A stretch of 6,166 bases of DNA from an uncultured Collinsella sp. (GTDB taxonomy: Bacteria > Actinomycetota > Coriobacteriia > Coriobacteriales > Coriobacteriaceae). The notes beneath the pieces are model-generated. The model ran no database searches and was not told the DNA's origin. It saw nothing but the letters and a program-made list of their open reading frames with translations. Within the stretch, counting starts at the first letter, position 1. Each line of letters begins with the position of its first letter. Shown here piece by piece: positions 5,954 to 6,166 of the stretch. Both the position numbers and the translations under genes were made by a program. The stretch spans positions 1 through 6,166 of the forward strand of contig URIK01000108.1 in NCBI GenBank assembly GCA_900547855.1, read 5' to 3'.

Positions 5954-5958
5954 CCTCC
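5954..5958 (-). promoter_or_regulatory. trxA ribosome-binding site (decides the start)
   Basis: GGAGG lies five bases before the ATG at 5948-5946. This supports the 106-residue thioredoxin over the 134-residue open frame beginning at 6032. Confidence 0.75.
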
Positions 5959-6002
5959 ATAATGCGACGCGGCTCGGCCGCGTAAAACTCAGTACGACCG
6001 TG

Positions 6003-6008
6003 CTTATA
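6003..6008 (-). promoter_or_regulatory. Possible trxA -10 box
   Basis: TATAAG on the minus strand (5 of 6 matches to TATAAT) is about 55 bases before the trxA start. No convincing -35 is found at the usual distance, so this is a candidate only. Confidence 0.35.
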
Positions 6009-6011
6009 CCC

Positions 6012-6044
6012 AGCCGCCCGCAAAGCAACCACTCGCGGGCAGCT
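6012..6044. promoter_or_regulatory. Inverted repeat in the divergent promoter region, possible operator
   Basis: Arms at 6012-6021 and 6035-6044 (AGCCGCCCGC and GCGGGCAGCT) are reverse complements at 9 of 10 positions, with a 13-base gap. The element lies between the candidate -10 boxes of trxA and the divergent gene and would cover both -35 zones. This is a suitable position for a regulator acting on both, but binding is inferred. Confidence 0.4.
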
Positions 6045-6050
6045 CTTTTA

Positions 6051-6056
6051 TATAAT
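6051..6056 (+). promoter_or_regulatory. -10 box of the rightward gene
   Basis: A perfect TATAAT lies 28 bases before the ATG at 6085, giving a short leader that holds a GGAG ribosome-binding site (6076-6079). The -35 zone (about 6028-6033) shows no consensus, so activation or an unusual -35 is possible. Confidence 0.6.
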
Positions 6057-6084
6057 GGTGGGCACGCAAACGATTGGAGAGCGC

Positions 6085-6117
6085 ATGTCCACGTCACAAA
6101 GCCAGAAAAAAGAAGCC
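6085..6117 (+). CDS. Start of an unidentified rightward gene (cut by contig end)
   Basis: The ATG at 6085 is preceded by GGAG at 6076-6079 (five-base spacing) and a TATAAT box at 6051-6056. Only 11 genomic codons are present, reading MSTSQSQKKEA, a polar and basic start with no signal peptide character. The frame then enters adapter at 6118, and those residues (LSLIHIS and onward) are artificial. Eleven residues are too few to name a family. It is transcribed divergently from trxA. Confidence 0.6.
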
Positions 6118-6166
6118 CTGTCTCTTATACACATCTCCGAGCCCACGAGACGCTCATGAATATCGT
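6118..6166. other. Nextera i7-side sequencing adapter (not genomic)
   Basis: Bases 6118-6136 are the Tn5 mosaic end CTGTCTCTTATACACATCT, and 6137-6151 are CCGAGCCCACGAGAC. Bases 6152-6159 (GCTCATGA) fit the i7 index I recall as N714. Bases 6160-6166 match the start of the P7 sequence with one mismatch. Genomic sequence ends at 6117. Confidence 0.98.

Noticed and set aside
5949..6032. N-terminal 28-residue extension of thioredoxin
   Set aside because: The ATG at 5948 has a strong ribosome-binding site and gives the normal thioredoxin length. The extension would cross the likely promoter and is not a signal peptide.
1..6166. Terminal 19-bp inverted repeats resembling a Tn5-type transposon enclosing the whole contig
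   Set aside because: They are the mosaic ends of Nextera library adapters, joined to index and P5/P7 sequences, not a natural element.

Overview
This is a 6.1 kb bacterial contig with untrimmed Illumina Nextera adapter at both ends. Bases 1-54 and 6118-6166 are library sequence, so the biological DNA is 55-6117. The DNA is GC-rich, densely packed and uses GTG starts. Together with the gene content this suggests an anaerobic high-GC Gram-positive gut bacterium, possibly a Coriobacteriia/Collinsella relative. That assignment is inference from style, not a database match.

Almost everything lies on the minus strand and should be read from right to left. At the far right, after the start of an unidentified plus-strand gene (6085-6117, cut off by adapter), comes a divergent promoter region. 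It is followed by a thioredoxin gene (5948-5628) and, after a 121-base untranslated stretch, an intrinsic terminator (5506-5469). A second unit then starts from a probable promoter near 5440. It holds an 82-residue helical protein with a histidine ladder, then nikR (nickel-responsive repressor with a His/Cys-rich N-terminal extension) one base behind it. Next come a 30-bp near-perfect inverted repeat, hypF, a 131-base gap, and hypC-hypD-hypE. HypE is cut off by the left end of the contig.

The hyp genes work as one pathway. HypF activates carbamoyl phosphate and loads HypE, HypE converts the carbamoyl group to a cyanide donor, and the HypC-HypD complex assembles the Fe(CN)2CO group for [NiFe]-hydrogenase. 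The nickel-insertion proteins HypA/HypB and the hydrogenase itself are not in the window. The most interesting biology is the link between a nickel regulator carrying an extra putative metal-binding tail, a tightly coupled small histidine-bearing partner, and the hydrogenase maturation genes, with a REPIN-like palindrome between them.
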